Assembly (NCBI GenBank): GCA_039566865.1
Contig: CM076943.1
Location: 10,464,001 to 10,528,000, forward strand
DNA length: 64,000 nucleotides
Direction: 5' to 3'
Origin: Aurelia coerulea
Lineage: Eukaryota; Cnidaria; Scyphozoa; Semaeostomeae; Ulmaridae
Under the pieces are notes generated by a model. That model saw only the letters and a list, made by a program, of their open reading frames with translations. It searched no databases and was not told the origin of the DNA. Made by a program: the position numbers and the translations under genes. Shown here piece by piece: positions 34,996 to 46,853 of this stretch (the first letter of the stretch is position 1; the number at the start of each line of letters is the position of its first letter).

Positions 34996-35205
34996 AACGG
35001 GTGTCCCAAAATGATATATTATCGTTCGATTACTTATATGTCCATAACCGCTGAACCAATTTTCAAAAACTGGTAAGTCCACAACCAACATCTTAAAATA
35101 CAATTTAGCCTTTAAGCAATCAAATAAAACAAAGTTTTTGAAATTCGGTTCATTGGTTATGGTCATGGAAGCAATCAAACAATAATACATCATTTGTCAC
35201 GCTAT
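34996..35205. mobile_element. Foldback, ATGATGTATTATCG family, decayed copy
   Basis: Begins CGGGTGTCCCAAAATGATAT and carries TATGTCCATAACCG with its inverse GGTTATGGTCATGG. The right tip has decayed to TTTGTCACGC. A better copy lies at 35826-36039. Confidence 0.6.
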
Positions 35206-35504
35206 TGCTGTCTGAGTGCTCTGAGCATCTTATATGTCAACCATAAATATTCAAAATGAAAACGAACTCCCAAAAGAACCATAGAACAACTGGTCTGGAC
35301 TAACTAATTCAATGATACAATACCACCGGGTGAGTAAAAAAACCTAGACCTTTCAGAAATCATAAAAACTTTATTAAGCTACCGATAATCCTTAATTTTC
35401 CCTTTCTGTGTTTGTTTCAAAGATCAAATAAGCTTAATCAGTGGTCGTTATTTTGTTCTTCCAAAGGTTCAGGAGCTTTGTGGTAATTCATTTATTTAAG
35501 CCTT

Positions 35505-35810
35505 AAATACGCGAGAATTACAATGCCTTCTGCTCGGCTTCTGAATAAAAAAATAACATCCGCCAGACAAAACCTTAGATTTACCCTTCTTCTTTCGTTA
35601 TTAGCACATAACTTCTCTTAAAAACCACCTTTCGTGTGCACAAGGCGATACTTTGCCCTACTGGTTTCGAGGCAACTTTTGCGACATTGCTTGTTTTGAA
35701 CTGCTGGTTGAGAGAATTGCCTTTGTCTACAATCGCTAATCGCTTTGAATTGAGGTGTCAATGAAATCAACTTATGTTTTGGTGTTACAAAATCTGTTCT
35801 TGCTTAACGA
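35505..35810. mobile_element. Half copy of the AACAAGGACAG foldback
   Basis: Right-arm sequence GGTTGAGAGAATTGCCTTTG and ACAATCGCTAATCGCTTTGA, ending TACAAAATCTGTTCTTG, matches the right arms of the copies at 49787 and 50929. The left arm is absent. Confidence 0.6.
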
Positions 35811-35825
35811 ATCCTATTTGAGCAA

Positions 35826-36039
35826 TACCAGGTGTCCCAAAATGATGTATTATCGTTTGATTGCCTATATGTCCATAACCGATGAACCGATTTTCAAAAA
35901 CTGGTAAATCCACAACCAACATCTTAAAATAAAATTAGCCTTTAGGTAATCAAATAAAACAAAGTGTTTGCAAATCGGTTCATTGGTTATGGACATGTAA
36001 GCAATCAAACAATAATACATCATTTTGGGACACCCGGTA
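35826..36039. mobile_element. Foldback, ATGATGTATTATCG family, complete copy
   Basis: TACCAGGTGTCCCAAAATGA is mirrored by TCATTTTGGGACACCCGGTA at the right end, with ATAACCGATGAACCGATTTT paired to AAATCGGTTCATTGGTTAT inside. TA borders both ends. About 210 bp, non-coding. Confidence 0.75.
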
Positions 36040-36355
36040 GTATTTTACACAAAATTTTCATGTACACTAGAAAGCTGTTACTTTGGAATTTTATATGAAA
36101 ATGTAAATCCTGCATGGCATAAGAGTTACATTAAGGATATAAGGAACCAACTTAAATGGTTATGTGGTAGTGTGCCATTAAAATTCAATAAGAGCATCAA
36201 ATCTTGTGATTTCTGGTGATTTTGGAGTTGGCTTACAAACCAGATAGCTTCTGAAAGCAAGCATCTCGCAAACTCAAAAAACCATTTCAAGATGTTGTAA
36301 TATATTTAGCATTAATTCAGTCTTTTTCACAAATTACTCGTTCTTACAAATGTAA

Positions 36356-36517
36356 TACAGTAAAAACCCGTGTATAAGAGCCTACAATTTGCAAGTCAGC
36401 CTGGGTTCTTAAACAATGAATACAATGGATAGGTTCTTGTAAAACAATTGAATATTTGACAATTTCAGCCTGTAGGTTCTTAATCCACTAAGTTCTTATA
36501 CGCAGGTTTATACTGTA
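36356..36517. mobile_element. Pogo/Tigger-like MITE, short copy
   Basis: TACAGTAAAAACCCGTGTAT and ATACGCAGGTTTATACTGTA are imperfect inverses with TA at the ends. CAGCCTGTAGGTTCTTAA is shared with the longer copy at 8995-9413. Confidence 0.7.
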
Positions 36518-36639
36518 TAACACACAGATTTCTTGGAGCTGATCACATAGCTGAATCAGCTTTATCAAATGAAACAAGAGCCAATCGGTTAGCTGATTAC
36601 ATGTTTCGTAAATCACTGATTCAGCTCAAGAAAGAAATA

Positions 36640-37038
36640 AATCTTAATAAATAAATAAATAAATCTTAATAACTAAATCTTAGAAATAACGATGGTCTTC
36701 TACTACCAAGGGCAAATACAACTGCTCATGGTATAGAAACCATACGATATGTTGGAAATAGACTTTGGCAAATATTACCAAGTGAAACTAAATAGTCTTC
36801 CACCCTAGGAGTCTTTAAGGGTCGTATTAAAAGTTGGGTTACAGACAAATGCAATTGCAAGCTTTGCAAGACATATGTCAAGAATATTGGATATATTTAG
36901 TTTAAATTTGTAATTAGATTTTAAATTTTAGAAAGTATGTAAAATAGGTTTTCTTTGTACATAGTTGGCTTTAATTAGCTGTTTCAGCTACTCTTGTCGC
37001 CAACTTGAAATAAATTATATTATTATTATTATCATTAA
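36640..37038 (+). pseudogene. LINE tail with Cys motif CNCKLCKTYV
   Basis: From 36679 the frame reads LRNNDGLLLPRANTTAHGIE and VGNRLWQILPSETK, an in-frame TAG at 36793, then FKGRIKSWVTDKCNCKLCKT and YVKNIGYI with a stop at 36898-36900. This is the conserved C-terminal end of a family of animal non-LTR retrotransposons. The 3' non-coding part ends in (TTA)n at about 37017. The internal stop and missing 5' part mark it as dead. The other LINE tail at 42866 (-) has a comparable ..GPQIWNGLP.. block. Confidence 0.65.
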
Positions 37039-37884
37039 AGAGAAGAGTGAAAATAGAGATAATATTTCTAGTTCGCCTACTGTAAATAAATGGATGATTC
37101 AAGAAATGCATGTGATCCGAAATTTTGTGAAAATCAGCATGCATTTTGAGCTCCAGCTACTCTATATTAAAAAAGATACACAAACTAACGCCATAGATAA
37201 TATACCTTTGCTAATATGTATTGGTTGAAGAGAAGAAACTTCGTAAAAATGACGTCATCGCACGGTCTAACATAAGGAAGTGTTTTAATTGATGAATCAA
37301 GAGCATAAGATCTTTAGGAAGAAAGGATCAAGCGTTGTCTAGAGAAGATTCCCTTTAATTTCATAACAAAATAGCCAATTTCAATCAGATAAGGTTTAAA
37401 ATAAATTTGAACATTTTCACCATAAGATAATATACTTACCAGTATAATCACCTTGGTATCCTGGCAATAGGGACCTTTCAAATAGGGATTGCTTTGTTTT
37501 ACTAACCCACTAAAAATTTTTGAACATTCTTCCTTCTGTGAAAAATCGCTTTATCTTATACAAGCTCCTTGGTCCTATGAAAGATGAAATTCGGCCTAGC
37601 TTGAAGCTTTGTATTTGACTGCTATTCTCATGTTTCTTGATAGATCACGTTGTGGTAGCTGTGTTGACTAAAACTATCAAGATTGGCTATGGAGAAGGAA
37701 CGTGCAAAATCAAAGGTAAGCTTACCAGATTGATCTTCTTTCGTTGTGCTCCAAGTTGTCTCTGGTTTTAACCTGAAAAGGAAGCGTGTGATAAATTTTT
37801 GCAAAAAATATGGTCCGGCCGATCGGCTACTTTTTTCAAACTTTTAGCAGCTCATCGACTAAGGTAGTAACAATTCCATAGATT
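37039..37884 (+). other. Repeat-poor stretch; possible 5' exon near 37655-37731
   Basis: TTGATAG followed by about 80 bases and a good donor AAAG|GTAAGC at 37731/37732 could be an exon. An ATG in it reads MEKERAKSK up to the donor. It could be non-coding first-exon sequence. Nothing else stands out. Confidence 0.25.
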
Positions 37885-37885
37885 C

Positions 37886-37937
37886 ATGCGGTTCTTGAAG
37901 ATGCAAATTATTGTTTTGGGTCTCCTTACCTATTCGG
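37886..37937 (+). CDS. Candidate signal-peptide exon, possibly of the dystroglycan-like gene
   Basis: ATG at 37886 opens 17 codons, MRFLKMQIIVLGLLTYS, plus one base, directly followed by a strong donor, G|GTAAGT at 37937/37938. The peptide is a textbook secretory leader: basic start, hydrophobic core, small residues at the end. The exon ends in phase 1. At 52080-52081 an AG precedes TGTTAGAAGG, a phase-1 acceptor in the large frame, so joining would give ...TYS-V-LEGHVTAS without a break. Only repeats lie in between. It may alternatively belong to an unrelated gene or be chance. Joining is inference; the leader and donor are what the sequence shows. Confidence 0.35.
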
Positions 37938-39299
37938 GTAAGTCTGAGTTGAGTACTTAATTCTTGTCATGCTGTACCCTTTTGATTTGAATCTATACAA
38001 CTTGTGACTTGCATAAAAAGCGCGTGAAGTGCTTGTGCCTACAGTTTCATCATTTCTTTAGTGTCTCTCTACACAATATTTATGCTGCTACACACGTTGT
38101 TTATAAGAAACAGCTTGTAAGAAACATTGGGCTCAATTTTTCAAAAGTTAAGGAATAACCCTAACAGAATTTAAAAAGCGAAGAGACTTTTGTAATTCAA
38201 AGGTTTAATTTTCCCGGTCACTCAAAACAGCTTTGACATTGACTGCTAATGCATGCTGCCACACTACACTTGGCATGCAGATTGCTGTCATTCTCAGTAA
38301 ACCGCACACTCGTTCTGCCACACAAAATGTTAGTGCTGATACTGTACTGTATATGCTCATTATTTTTCGAATTACCACATTTAATTAGTTCATCCTTGAG
38401 AGTGACTTCTGTTATTACTTGCTTTAAAATCGAGCTTCTTCGGAATAGCCCCACAGTCAAGGTTATTTCTGCCAAATTTTATTAGGAAAGTATAGAGCAA
38501 TAAACTGATCACATTCTGTGACAAGCAACGGTTAAATCAATCACTCTATGCAAATTCTAACTTTGTATTACTGTTTGCCATGACCTGTACTTTCGAATGA
38601 TGTATAGGAGGTTAGAAAAATGTGTGGAGCAAAAAACTTCCTAAAACTCCGAAGGGAATAAAGCCCCCTTAGGTTGCCATAATTTTACAACGTATTCAAG
38701 AATCAAGTTCTGCTCGTTAAACCCTTTTGAATTGTATTTAGGCTGCATTGTTTCAGAAAATGATCGTGGTTTCATCGGCAAAACAGTTGTACTCGACATA
38801 GTCTTTGGGTGCACTTTAGGCATTTCTGATATTAAATTAAGGTAAAGACAGTGTGTCTTCAACAATTTGTGCCTTGCAATTCGTTGATCACCCCTATTTT
38901 CGAGAAAACAAGATTTTCTTTAATTCAAATTTTTAACACAGCAAGACCCATATCTATACCAAAATCTTGAAAAAGTACACCCTTCTGGGCAGTATTTCCT
39001 GCAAAAGTAATTCCTACAAAATTAGTTTTAATCACCAAGTTGTGATCAATACACGTTTAAATTTGCCAGATGCCCTCCTGCGATAAAAAAAACTTCACAT
39101 GCGAAACATTTGGAAGCCTTTTGATAATACAAAACATAAAATGCTTTGCAAAGTGAAAACAGGCAAATGGAAAATAAGAAGAAGATAGCGTGTGCTTTCC
39201 CTGCTATAGACATTTTAGCTACTTTACAAAAGAGCTTGGATCCAGCGATATCTGTATACCTTTTTATTGGAACGGTTTGATTGAGTATTTGATTTAACG
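37938..39299. other. Repeat-poor stretch; Cys-rich minus-strand frame at 38218-38475
   Basis: On the minus strand a frame of 85 codons ends CSVAACISSQCQSCFE. Eight Cys overall and the NILCGRTSVRFTENDSNLHA part recall the C-terminal half of ZP-type extracellular domains, but this is a guess. TTTGGCAG before it could be an acceptor. Another minus-strand frame (38641-38820) follows an acceptor-like AATATCAG. Neither can be named. Confidence 0.25.
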
Positions 39300-39490
39300 G
39301 TTTGATGTATGTATGTATCATTTGCCACAATTAAAATATTTACAAGTTTTATGATATAAAAATAGATCAAATACAATATATAAGGTTAAAAAACGTAAAG
39401 GAAAACACCCCTAATTACAGTGGCAGGGATAGCATTAAAAGGTCAAGATAACCTTAAGTCCATAATGGTCCACTTAGAGGTGCTGGTACC
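39300..39490. repeat. Dispersed repeat, copy 1
   Basis: From GTATGTATGTATCATTTGCC through AATACAATATATAAGGTTAA to ATAATGGTCCACTTAGAGG this matches 43990-44175 in the same orientation at roughly nine positions in ten. The nature of the element is unknown. Confidence 0.6.
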
Positions 39491-39626
39491 ACGAAAAACA
39501 TAAGAAAAAAAAATACAAAACTGTAGTTGTTTTCGGTATAAAACACGGTTTATAACACAATACCATGACCAGGAGAGATGATGACTAGTCTTAATAGAAG
39601 ACATATCTGTCATCTTCCTCTTTCTG

Positions 39627-40237
39627 TACCGGGTGTCCCAAAAAAATGTATACAGATTTGGTTGAATCCAGCGGTGTGAATTTAGCTTTAATCAATGGCT
39701 AATTATTTTCAAATTGTTCATCATAGTTAACTTGGACATAGATACCTTGTTTGTTCCTATTGGTTCTTTGAGAGCAGAGATATCAATCTTGAAAGCTCAA
39801 ATTTGCATCCACTTGTAAACCAGAGCTTTGGCCTTTTGGCCTAAGCAAATTCCTGAAGCATATTGAAATTAAGAACTTAAATTTATGAAAAATTAAGAAA
39901 CTTCCCAATGGGTGAATGGGTGTTGATTTCTGGAAAACAGAATAACACAAGATATAATATTGCTCAAATTTTAACAAGGCTATCATTGATTTATACGCTA
40001 TGCCTTAAAGAATTGCTTAGGCCAAAAGGCGAAAGCTCTGGTTTGCAGGAAGAGGCAAATTTGAGCTTTCGAGATTAACATGTCTGCTCTCAAAGCACAA
40101 ACACTGACAAAACGAGGTATTTATGTTCAAGTTAACTATTGAGGAACATTTTTAGAATGATTCGACATTGATTGAAGCTAAATTCACAGCACTGGAGTCA
40201 ACCAAGTCCGTATACATTTTTTTTGGGACACCCGGTA
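39627..40237. mobile_element. Foldback, GTATACA family, complete copy
   Basis: TACCGGGTGTCCCAAAAAAA and TTTTTGGGACACCCGGTA form the tips; ATGTATACAGATTTGGTTGA pairs with CAACCAAGTCCGTATACAT. TA flanks both ends. The truncated relative is at 22561. Confidence 0.8.
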
Positions 40238-40855
40238 TATTTTTGAAAAATTCTCTTGGATCTTATGTTTGAACGTGTTGATGTTGTTTGTTGACTTCAT
40301 CTCAGACGAAAGACTAAAGACTTCATGGCATTATAGCTTCTATCACTGATGTTCACATTCAAAAACTCTACAAAAAGCATAAAATAATATTCGATTCAGA
40401 TTCTTTTTAGAATAGCTAAAAGGTCTACTGTAATCTGACCTAGAATCAAAGCACGCCAACGCTTTTCCTCAAAACAGTTATCTTCCTACATTTTAAACCC
40501 TGGCCAAAACTCGAGATTTAAAACCAAGGCCTTTGACAATGATCAGATTTGAAAATAGCTGGAAAATAATCCCGAGCATGCGAGACGGTAAATGATTGGT
40601 GCAGCCGAACGCAAAAGTAGTTTTCAATATCCGCCTTATTGATCGTTGGCTAGAAATCATTGTAACTTTCCGTTGAGGTCATAAAATCATGTAACCAATT
40701 TAATATCTTTTTCTCAAATAGACTAATGGTAAGGAGGACACCTGCGCAGAAATCTTAAAACGAAAACTGTGACTTATTGTTCTGATTAAAATTCAAGATT
40801 TTGTGGTTTTCAATTTTGCGTCAATACACGACACGGGCTGCAGGACACTCTTTTT
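40238..40855. other. No gene seen
   Basis: CGATTCAGATTCTTTTTAGA near 40390 is one of the short dispersed motifs also present near 2340. Otherwise unremarkable. Confidence 0.3.
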
Positions 40856-41390
40856 TATATATATTTATATATTCATAAAATGTTACATTACATGTTACCT
40901 ACTATACTTTCTAATTACTATACTACAATACAACACTACAGGTACGATACCACAGGCAGCAAAAGACAAGGACTACGCCCGTGGCCATTAACATAAAGAC
41001 ATGTAAACAATGAAGATTAAATAAGACAACTACAAAGAGCTACGCATACAATACAATTAATTACTGATAAATACTGGGAACTGTTTCACATTTGATGTAA
41101 GGCCAGCATGGGCGCACGATGCCGAATGATAGGAACCCCGGACGGGAGAGCACCAATTACAGCAATTTATACAATGACTACCTCCCTCCTGAGTCCCAAC
41201 CGCCCACCACACTACACAGATGCTGTCACGTCAGGGCTACTGGTTTTCAATGTAATCTTTTTGAAATACTCCGATTTTATGTGAATAAACTTTCATTCAT
41301 ACATCTTTTACCGAACATCAAATGTGAAACAGACTTAACAAACGGGGAGCAAATAGACACTTTGTGGCTGTGTGACGTATCATAAAAATT
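40856..41390 (-). mobile_element. LINE 3' segment, minus orientation
   Basis: Reverse complement of the family at 15180-15584, with T-rich start (the A tail read backwards), CTATACTTTCTAATTACTAT and ACGCCCGTGGCCATTAACAT. It is more complete than the copy at 15180. An 88-codon plus-strand frame inside it is antisense to the element and not a gene. Confidence 0.55.
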
Positions 41391-41639
41391 TGAGTTCATC
41401 CAAGCTGACCAGTTTTGTGGATAAAATTTAAAGTCATTTCGAGTATATTCTTATTTACGTCATCAGAAAGGTCTTTATCTCCATACAATAAATATTCAGG
41501 ACACTCTCAAGCAAAAACATATTCATGTACATGTGCTCAATAGCACAGGCATCTAATTTTCGCAATGCTTTAAAATCAAATGTATAAAGATATCATTGCC
41601 CTATTCTTTCAACTGAAATGCTCAAATGAAACTTAATGT
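41391..41639. other. No gene seen
   Basis: Short unassigned spacer between two elements. Confidence 0.3.
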
Positions 41640-42145
41640 AATTTGAACACGGGCTCAATTCTTTAAAAAGGTCGGTGTAAAATTATAATATAGTTTCCTT
41701 GAATTAAATGGCTTGGAAGGAATTTCGCGTTTTTTTTTGCTGTAGATCTGCCGTGGAAATTTGTTGATATCTTGCTTTGTTTCAAAATGGTGGCATTTAT
41801 TAAATTTGAGGCTATTACGTCATCAGATTTCCAAATCCTAAACCAGAAAAGATACTGATTTCTGCTTTTCACCATATTGTAGGCCTTTATAAACTATGGT
41901 TTTCTTGAAAGTTATCTGATTTTCCCTCCTTTGGTTTAGGATTTACGATGATTTAAATGTGTTCAAAATATCCATCAATTTTTTCAAAAACCATTAAATT
42001 GCCGCTATTTTGAAAAAAGTCAAGATACCAAAAAATGTCCACGGCAGATTTACAGCAAAGTACCATAAGTTCCTTTCAAGCCATCCAATTCAAAGAAAAC
42101 TGCAATAGAACTTTACAACGACCTTTTTAAAGATTTGAAAAATTT
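41640..42145. mobile_element. Decayed copy of the AGCATAGG foldback family
   Basis: TTCTTTAAAAAGGTCGGTGT pairs with ACGACCTTTTTAAAGATTTG. TGGCTTGGAAGGAATTTC and its inverse lie further in. The ends have diverged, so no target duplication is visible. Confidence 0.55.
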
Positions 42146-42257
42146 GAGCCCTTTGCTTGTAATTTGCCATAATTCCAAAAAGAGCATTTTTGCTATCATC
42201 ATTATTTTTGGAATTACAGATGTTGTTCGTTTATGTTGATTCGATATTTTACATAGC

Positions 42258-42786
42258 TACCAGGTGTCCCAAAAAAAAGTACTCCTGTTTAAAAAATCAC
42301 CAAAAATTGATTATCAAATCTTTGATAAATTTTCTTTTTGAGTTGTTTTGTCAAAGACCCAAAAATAATCATAGATGATAAAATGTTTGCTTTGGATGCA
42401 ACAAGGTAGAACAATTACACGTTGAAAAACCTTATTTTGAGCTATAGTTTTAAAGCAAAATAGTCAATCTTGCCTAAGAGTCAAAATGTTTTCAAATTTT
42501 TTATCATCATTGAGGTCTGCCATGATTTTGCGCATTTCTTTCTGTCATTTATGACCAAACTAGATGCTTTACATGCACAAAGAAATTGATCTGGCAATCA
42601 TCAGTGCTTTTGTAGCCCTAAAAAGAGCTAAATTTGCTACTTTTTAAGCCAATTAAAAGATCAGCTATATATTGAAAAATAATTTGGTCCTTGATATACT
42701 TGACAAAAAAGAAAATTGAAGATCGGCCGTGAAATCAATGTTTGATGATTTTTCAAACGGGAGTACTTTTTTTGGGACACCCGGTA
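42258..42786. mobile_element. Foldback, GTACTCCTGTTT family
   Basis: TACCAGGTGTCCCAAAAAAA with AGTACTCCTGTTTAAAAAAT mirrors TTTTTCAAACGGGAGTACTT with TTTTTGGGACACCCGGTA. TA flanks both ends. The interior is unlike the other foldbacks. Confidence 0.8.
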
Positions 42787-42865
42787 GCAATATATACAAT
42801 ATATACCAAGTTAGCTAATCTAAACCGAATGAAATTAAAATGTATATATATGACTTGATGTTAAA

Positions 42866-43255
42866 TAAAATTAAACTACTGCAAGCACTATTCTGGGCCA
42901 TTCCATTGCTTTATCAAAAGTTTATTTAAAGCTTTTCAAGTTTTCCGCGGATTTCATTGTGTTTGGTAGGCCATTCCATATTTGAGGGCCAACAGATTCA
43001 AGACTGTTTGAACCAAAAGTTACTTGATTTGGTTTTATATGTTTTGAGTCATAAGGTTTTCTGGTAGAATAATGCGAAGATCTGAATTTGAAGAAATTTT
43101 TCATAAATGGTGGATTTAGATTATTCATTGTTTTTTAAATTTCAATGCAAAGAGTTCTTTGACGCGAGACTTGCATAATACGTCTTCCTGACTTTTGGAG
43201 TAAAACATTATACGAGCTCTTGGTTAGGCCCTCTTCATCGGTACACTTTATATAA
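42866..43255 (-). pseudogene. LINE tail, minus strand
   Basis: Read on the minus strand from about 43230: SYNVLLQKSGRRIMQVSRQR then TLCIEI, an in-frame TAA, then KTMNNLNPPFMKNFFKFRSS, NQVTFGSNSLESVGPQIWNG and LPNTMKSAENLKSFK. This is the C-terminal end of an animal non-LTR retrotransposon after its reverse transcriptase. The internal stop and the abrupt end at TAA (42922 side) show it is dead. Adjacent on the low-coordinate side is a foldback ending at 42786. Confidence 0.65.
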
Positions 43256-43555
43256 GTTAAGATCGTTAACTTATAAGCTAAGAACATGAGAAGCTATATT
43301 AAGAACATCATTATATAAGTTAAGAATAAATAAAAATGTTTCAAATCAAAGCTCCTTCACAGGAACTGTTCAAACGCTTAAATTTTGTTTTGGGACACCC
43401 GGTACCTCAGATGCAAAAAAGTTTTCCAAGTAGATTGTTTTGCACTTTCCTTGTAATCCGTTGCGTTGCTTTACAGCTTAGTCTCTTGTACAACATATCT
43501 TACTTACCATGATAACAGTTTTTAGAGGAAACAGATAGATTTTGCAGTCACTCCT
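43256..43555. other. Spacer with a lone foldback tip
   Basis: TTTTGTTTTGGGACACCCGGTA at about 43383-43403 is a right-end tip of a foldback whose left end is not visible. TATAAGTTAAGA units recur near 43250-43325. Confidence 0.4.
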
Positions 43556-43800
43556 ATGAATGAATGAATGAATGAATGAATGAATAAATGAATGAATGAT
43601 CGTATGTATGTATGAATAAACTTATGAATGTAAGAATGAATGAATGTATGAATGAATAGATGAATAAGTGAACGAATGGATTTATGAATGAATGAATGAA
43701 TGAATGAATTAATTAATTAATTATTGAATGGATGGATGAATGTATGAATGAATGAATGGATGACAGAATGTATAGACGAATGTAAGTATGAATTAATATT
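43556..43800. repeat. (GAAT)n imperfect microsatellite
   Basis: About 245 bases of GAAT units with scattered GTAT and GGAT variants. Confidence 0.9.
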
Positions 43801-43989
43801 TTACATTCATGAAGGCTTCTCGTAAAGTTGTTTAGTATCTATAATGTTAGCTTTCAGTACCAAGAAATACCCTCTTTGATGGATTTCAATTGTAGCGTAC
43901 TTATCTGTTGGTTTTCGAGATACTTTGGCAAGTGTCCGATTACCACCGCCGACAACCTACGTACGTACATACGTATTTACGCACATATG

Positions 43990-44175
43990 TACTTATGTAT
44001 GTATCTTTTGCCACAATTAAAATGTATTTGCAAGTTTATGATATAAAAATAGATGCAATACAATATATAAGGTTAAAAATGTAAAGAAAAACACTTCTAA
44101 TTGCAGTGGCAGTGATAGTATTAAAAAGTCAAGCTAACCTTATTTCCACAATGGTCCCCATGAAGATGTTTTAGA
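43990..44175. repeat. Dispersed repeat, copy 2
   Basis: Second copy of the repeat at 39300-39490: TTTTGCCACAATTAAAATGT, CAATATATAAGGTTAAAAAT and TGCAGTGGCAGTGATAGTAT. Similarity seems to resume in patches downstream (GGAGAGATGATG, CATCTTCCTCT). Confidence 0.6.
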
Positions 44176-46354
44176 GTGTGCTGGTAGTCTATAGTAACAA
44201 AAGGAACACGGTCCTTCTAACAAAAGGAAAAGGTTGACTTATTTGCATAATGAATCCGCTAAAGACGAAACTAATGAAGTCAAGAATGATTCTGAGTAAA
44301 TTTGTTGTTGGAGAGATGATGCAGGCCGACGGTGCTATTAGCATGCGCTTTCTGTGCGCTTTCTTTACTTCAGTGCCAAACATATCAATGTTTTAACGAG
44401 CGTGACATCTTCCTCTCTGACTCTGTAGATTATTTTGGAAAAATAGTCCGCAAGACGAAACTATTCAGGAGAGATGATGCTTAGCACGAAACATACATTA
44501 TGTTTTGGAAAAATCCATTAATCCATTAATATTGTTTGTTGATTTCAACTCGGTTGGAAGACAGCTCCATATTGTCGGCCCTAGTGATCAAAATTATAAA
44601 ATACTGCAATCTTTCTACTATCAAGCAAAATTTGATTCATCCAAATCCATCAAGTTCTCAAAATTATAACATTTCTAAAACGCCTGAACAGTTTTGGTGC
44701 ACCCGTTACAACTGATTTCAATTGATCCAAACAGCCAATTAGAAACACCTTATTGGCAGGAAGAATTGTGGCAAACCAAATTTTTCTTTTTAGCAATGAT
44801 GACGATTTTGGGTCTAAATTTGATAATCTGTTTGTTATTCAAAATTGATTCATTGGCAACCATTGATGACATCATCAGACCACATCTGTGTGAATTTAGG
44901 ACAAGCTAATAAAAACTTTAGATATTCAGAGAAGAATTTCCTATTGAAGCACTGCTCACCGCAAAAAATAACTTCATGACGTAGAGATCAATATAGGGAA
45001 TGTTATTTCTATCCATTGTTGACAATTTGGCTTTGAATCACTCATTATGGGGTCTAAAAATAAGATAAAATCCTGAATCTCTCTTGGTATATCTTCTGAT
45101 GTGAATAATATACAATTCATCTAAGATACTTGGCACGTTAGGAACCATTTCTGTCGATTTTTAGAAGACTTCAAGGAAAAAGAGGAGATTCAAAGAGTAC
45201 AGAAAAAGTGAGTTATAAGACATCATTTGAAATCACTGATAAGGGGAAAAATAAGATTCAAAAAGTCTCATAAGACATCATTTGAAATTACGGATAAAAA
45301 ATGAAGAAAAGCAATGTCATCATCATAAATAAGATTTTCACAAACATATTTCGATTTTTAACTATAGAAACAAAGGTTCCTAATTCATGGTAGCTCAGTG
45401 TTATAATACTTAACTTAGCTAGCAAAATGTTCTTGAGTGCAGTCACCAGTGGACTTGTCCAAGTCTCCCTTTTTTCATCAGTCGATTGAGCCTTAAAAAT
45501 GCAAAAGGTAAAGGGCACTGCGGGGGGATTGAGAAAGAAAAGGCGGAGGAGAAGGAGAGAGAAAACTCTAAAAGCACTAAAAGTAGCCACGATCTCCAAC
45601 AATCTTAGATAAAGGAATTATTTGCGATAAGGACTTAAATATTTTTCAAATCTGTTGGTAGGTTTGGCAATTTGTCTTTCGCAATAGCGCAGCAAAGGTT
45701 TTGAGTCCCTCGCCCAATACAATTGCTGTCAAATCCCCTACAATCTCGCCCACATTCAAGAAATCCCCTGAAGCGTATGGTTGAAAATTATATAAATATG
45801 CAGCGGGTGAGCTAACAACGCTCCATGTCCACAGTCTGCAAATTTTAGCAACGTAAAATCGTATTAGAAAGTTACACAATTTACTGGGTCATTTGAAAAT
45901 TTTGTAGCAGAGCAGATGTGCCTGAATCTTTCGTCAACTCTTTGTTGATAACATAACAATGCGGGGATTTACAATAAAATCGTTTTCAAACGTAACTCGC
46001 AGATACACGGACAAAGCGTTTTGAAGAGATGAATTTTGATTATCCGTTACCTTGGCCGAGGTAGGTGACATATGTCTCATCCATTTAAAAGAAATCAACA
46101 ACGGTTCATCAAAAAAAATTTACAGCTGTGCATTACAGACACAAATGAACGAAAAATCATTATCTTAGATTTCGACAAACGCTGTTACATCCTTTGGAAC
46201 TTTGGAGCATACATTATTATTTTGAGCAGCAACCCAGAAATCCAGTTTGATAGGGATGACCATGAATAAGACGAATCCTTTAACGTAACTCGATACTAGA
46301 CCTTTTAGCTATTCTGAAAACAATTAGAACCGAACGATATTTCGCTACATTTTA
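44176..46354. other. No recognised gene
   Basis: About 2.2 kb without an identifiable domain. An open frame at 44694-44909 and a minus frame at 45288-45602 have hydrophobic patches but no splice context that convinces. The CCCCCCGCAG at about 45515 (minus strand) is acceptor-like. AAGTCTCATAAGACATCATTTGAAA near 45260 repeats a string from 45215. Confidence 0.3.
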
Positions 46355-46845
46355 TACAAGGTGTCCCAAAAACATTGTGCCCCGCTATGCCTGAAGATTG
46401 CGACAAAACGGCAAAAGATTTTCGCCAAACTTTTATATGATGTTGCTCTTCAGATGTTCCAATAAATTGTGCTGCCATCCCAGTAAAAATCTGTTGAAAA
46501 ATGATGGAGCTATGATCTTCAGAAGATCAAATTTGTGTTACTATTTTGCAGTGATAAATAGCTTCATGTGAGGTAAGAAATAGTTTCTGTGAGGTAAGAA
46601 ATAGTTGAAAACTCTCTGATGATTATCAGAATTTTCACGAGAGCTATGACATTAGAGGCTACTGTTTCATTTCACCCATGGAGCCATTTATCACTGCAAA
46701 ATAATAAGACAAAATGGCCGACCGCTGGTTTCAATCATCAGTCAAATTTGGTCTCCTGAAGGTCATAGCTCCATCATTTGTTAACGGATTTTTACGGGGA
46801 TGGGGGATGGTAGCAAACTTTAATAAGAACTGCAAGGTTCAAATC
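46355..46845. mobile_element. Foldback with CAAGGTGTCCCAAAAAC tip, right end lost
   Basis: TACAAGGTGTCCCAAAAACA is the left tip. Inside, ATGATGGAGCTATGATCTTC pairs with GGTCATAGCTCCATCATTTG, and CCATCCCAGTAAAAATCTGT with GGATTTTTACGGGGATGG. The right tip is missing where the LINE tail begins. Confidence 0.6.
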
Positions 46846-46853
46846 TAATTTTT

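Noticed and set aside
40856..41390. 88-codon plus-strand frame at 41119-41385
   Set aside because: It lies in a repeat oriented on the minus strand that has a second copy with a deletion at 15180; no coding constraint.
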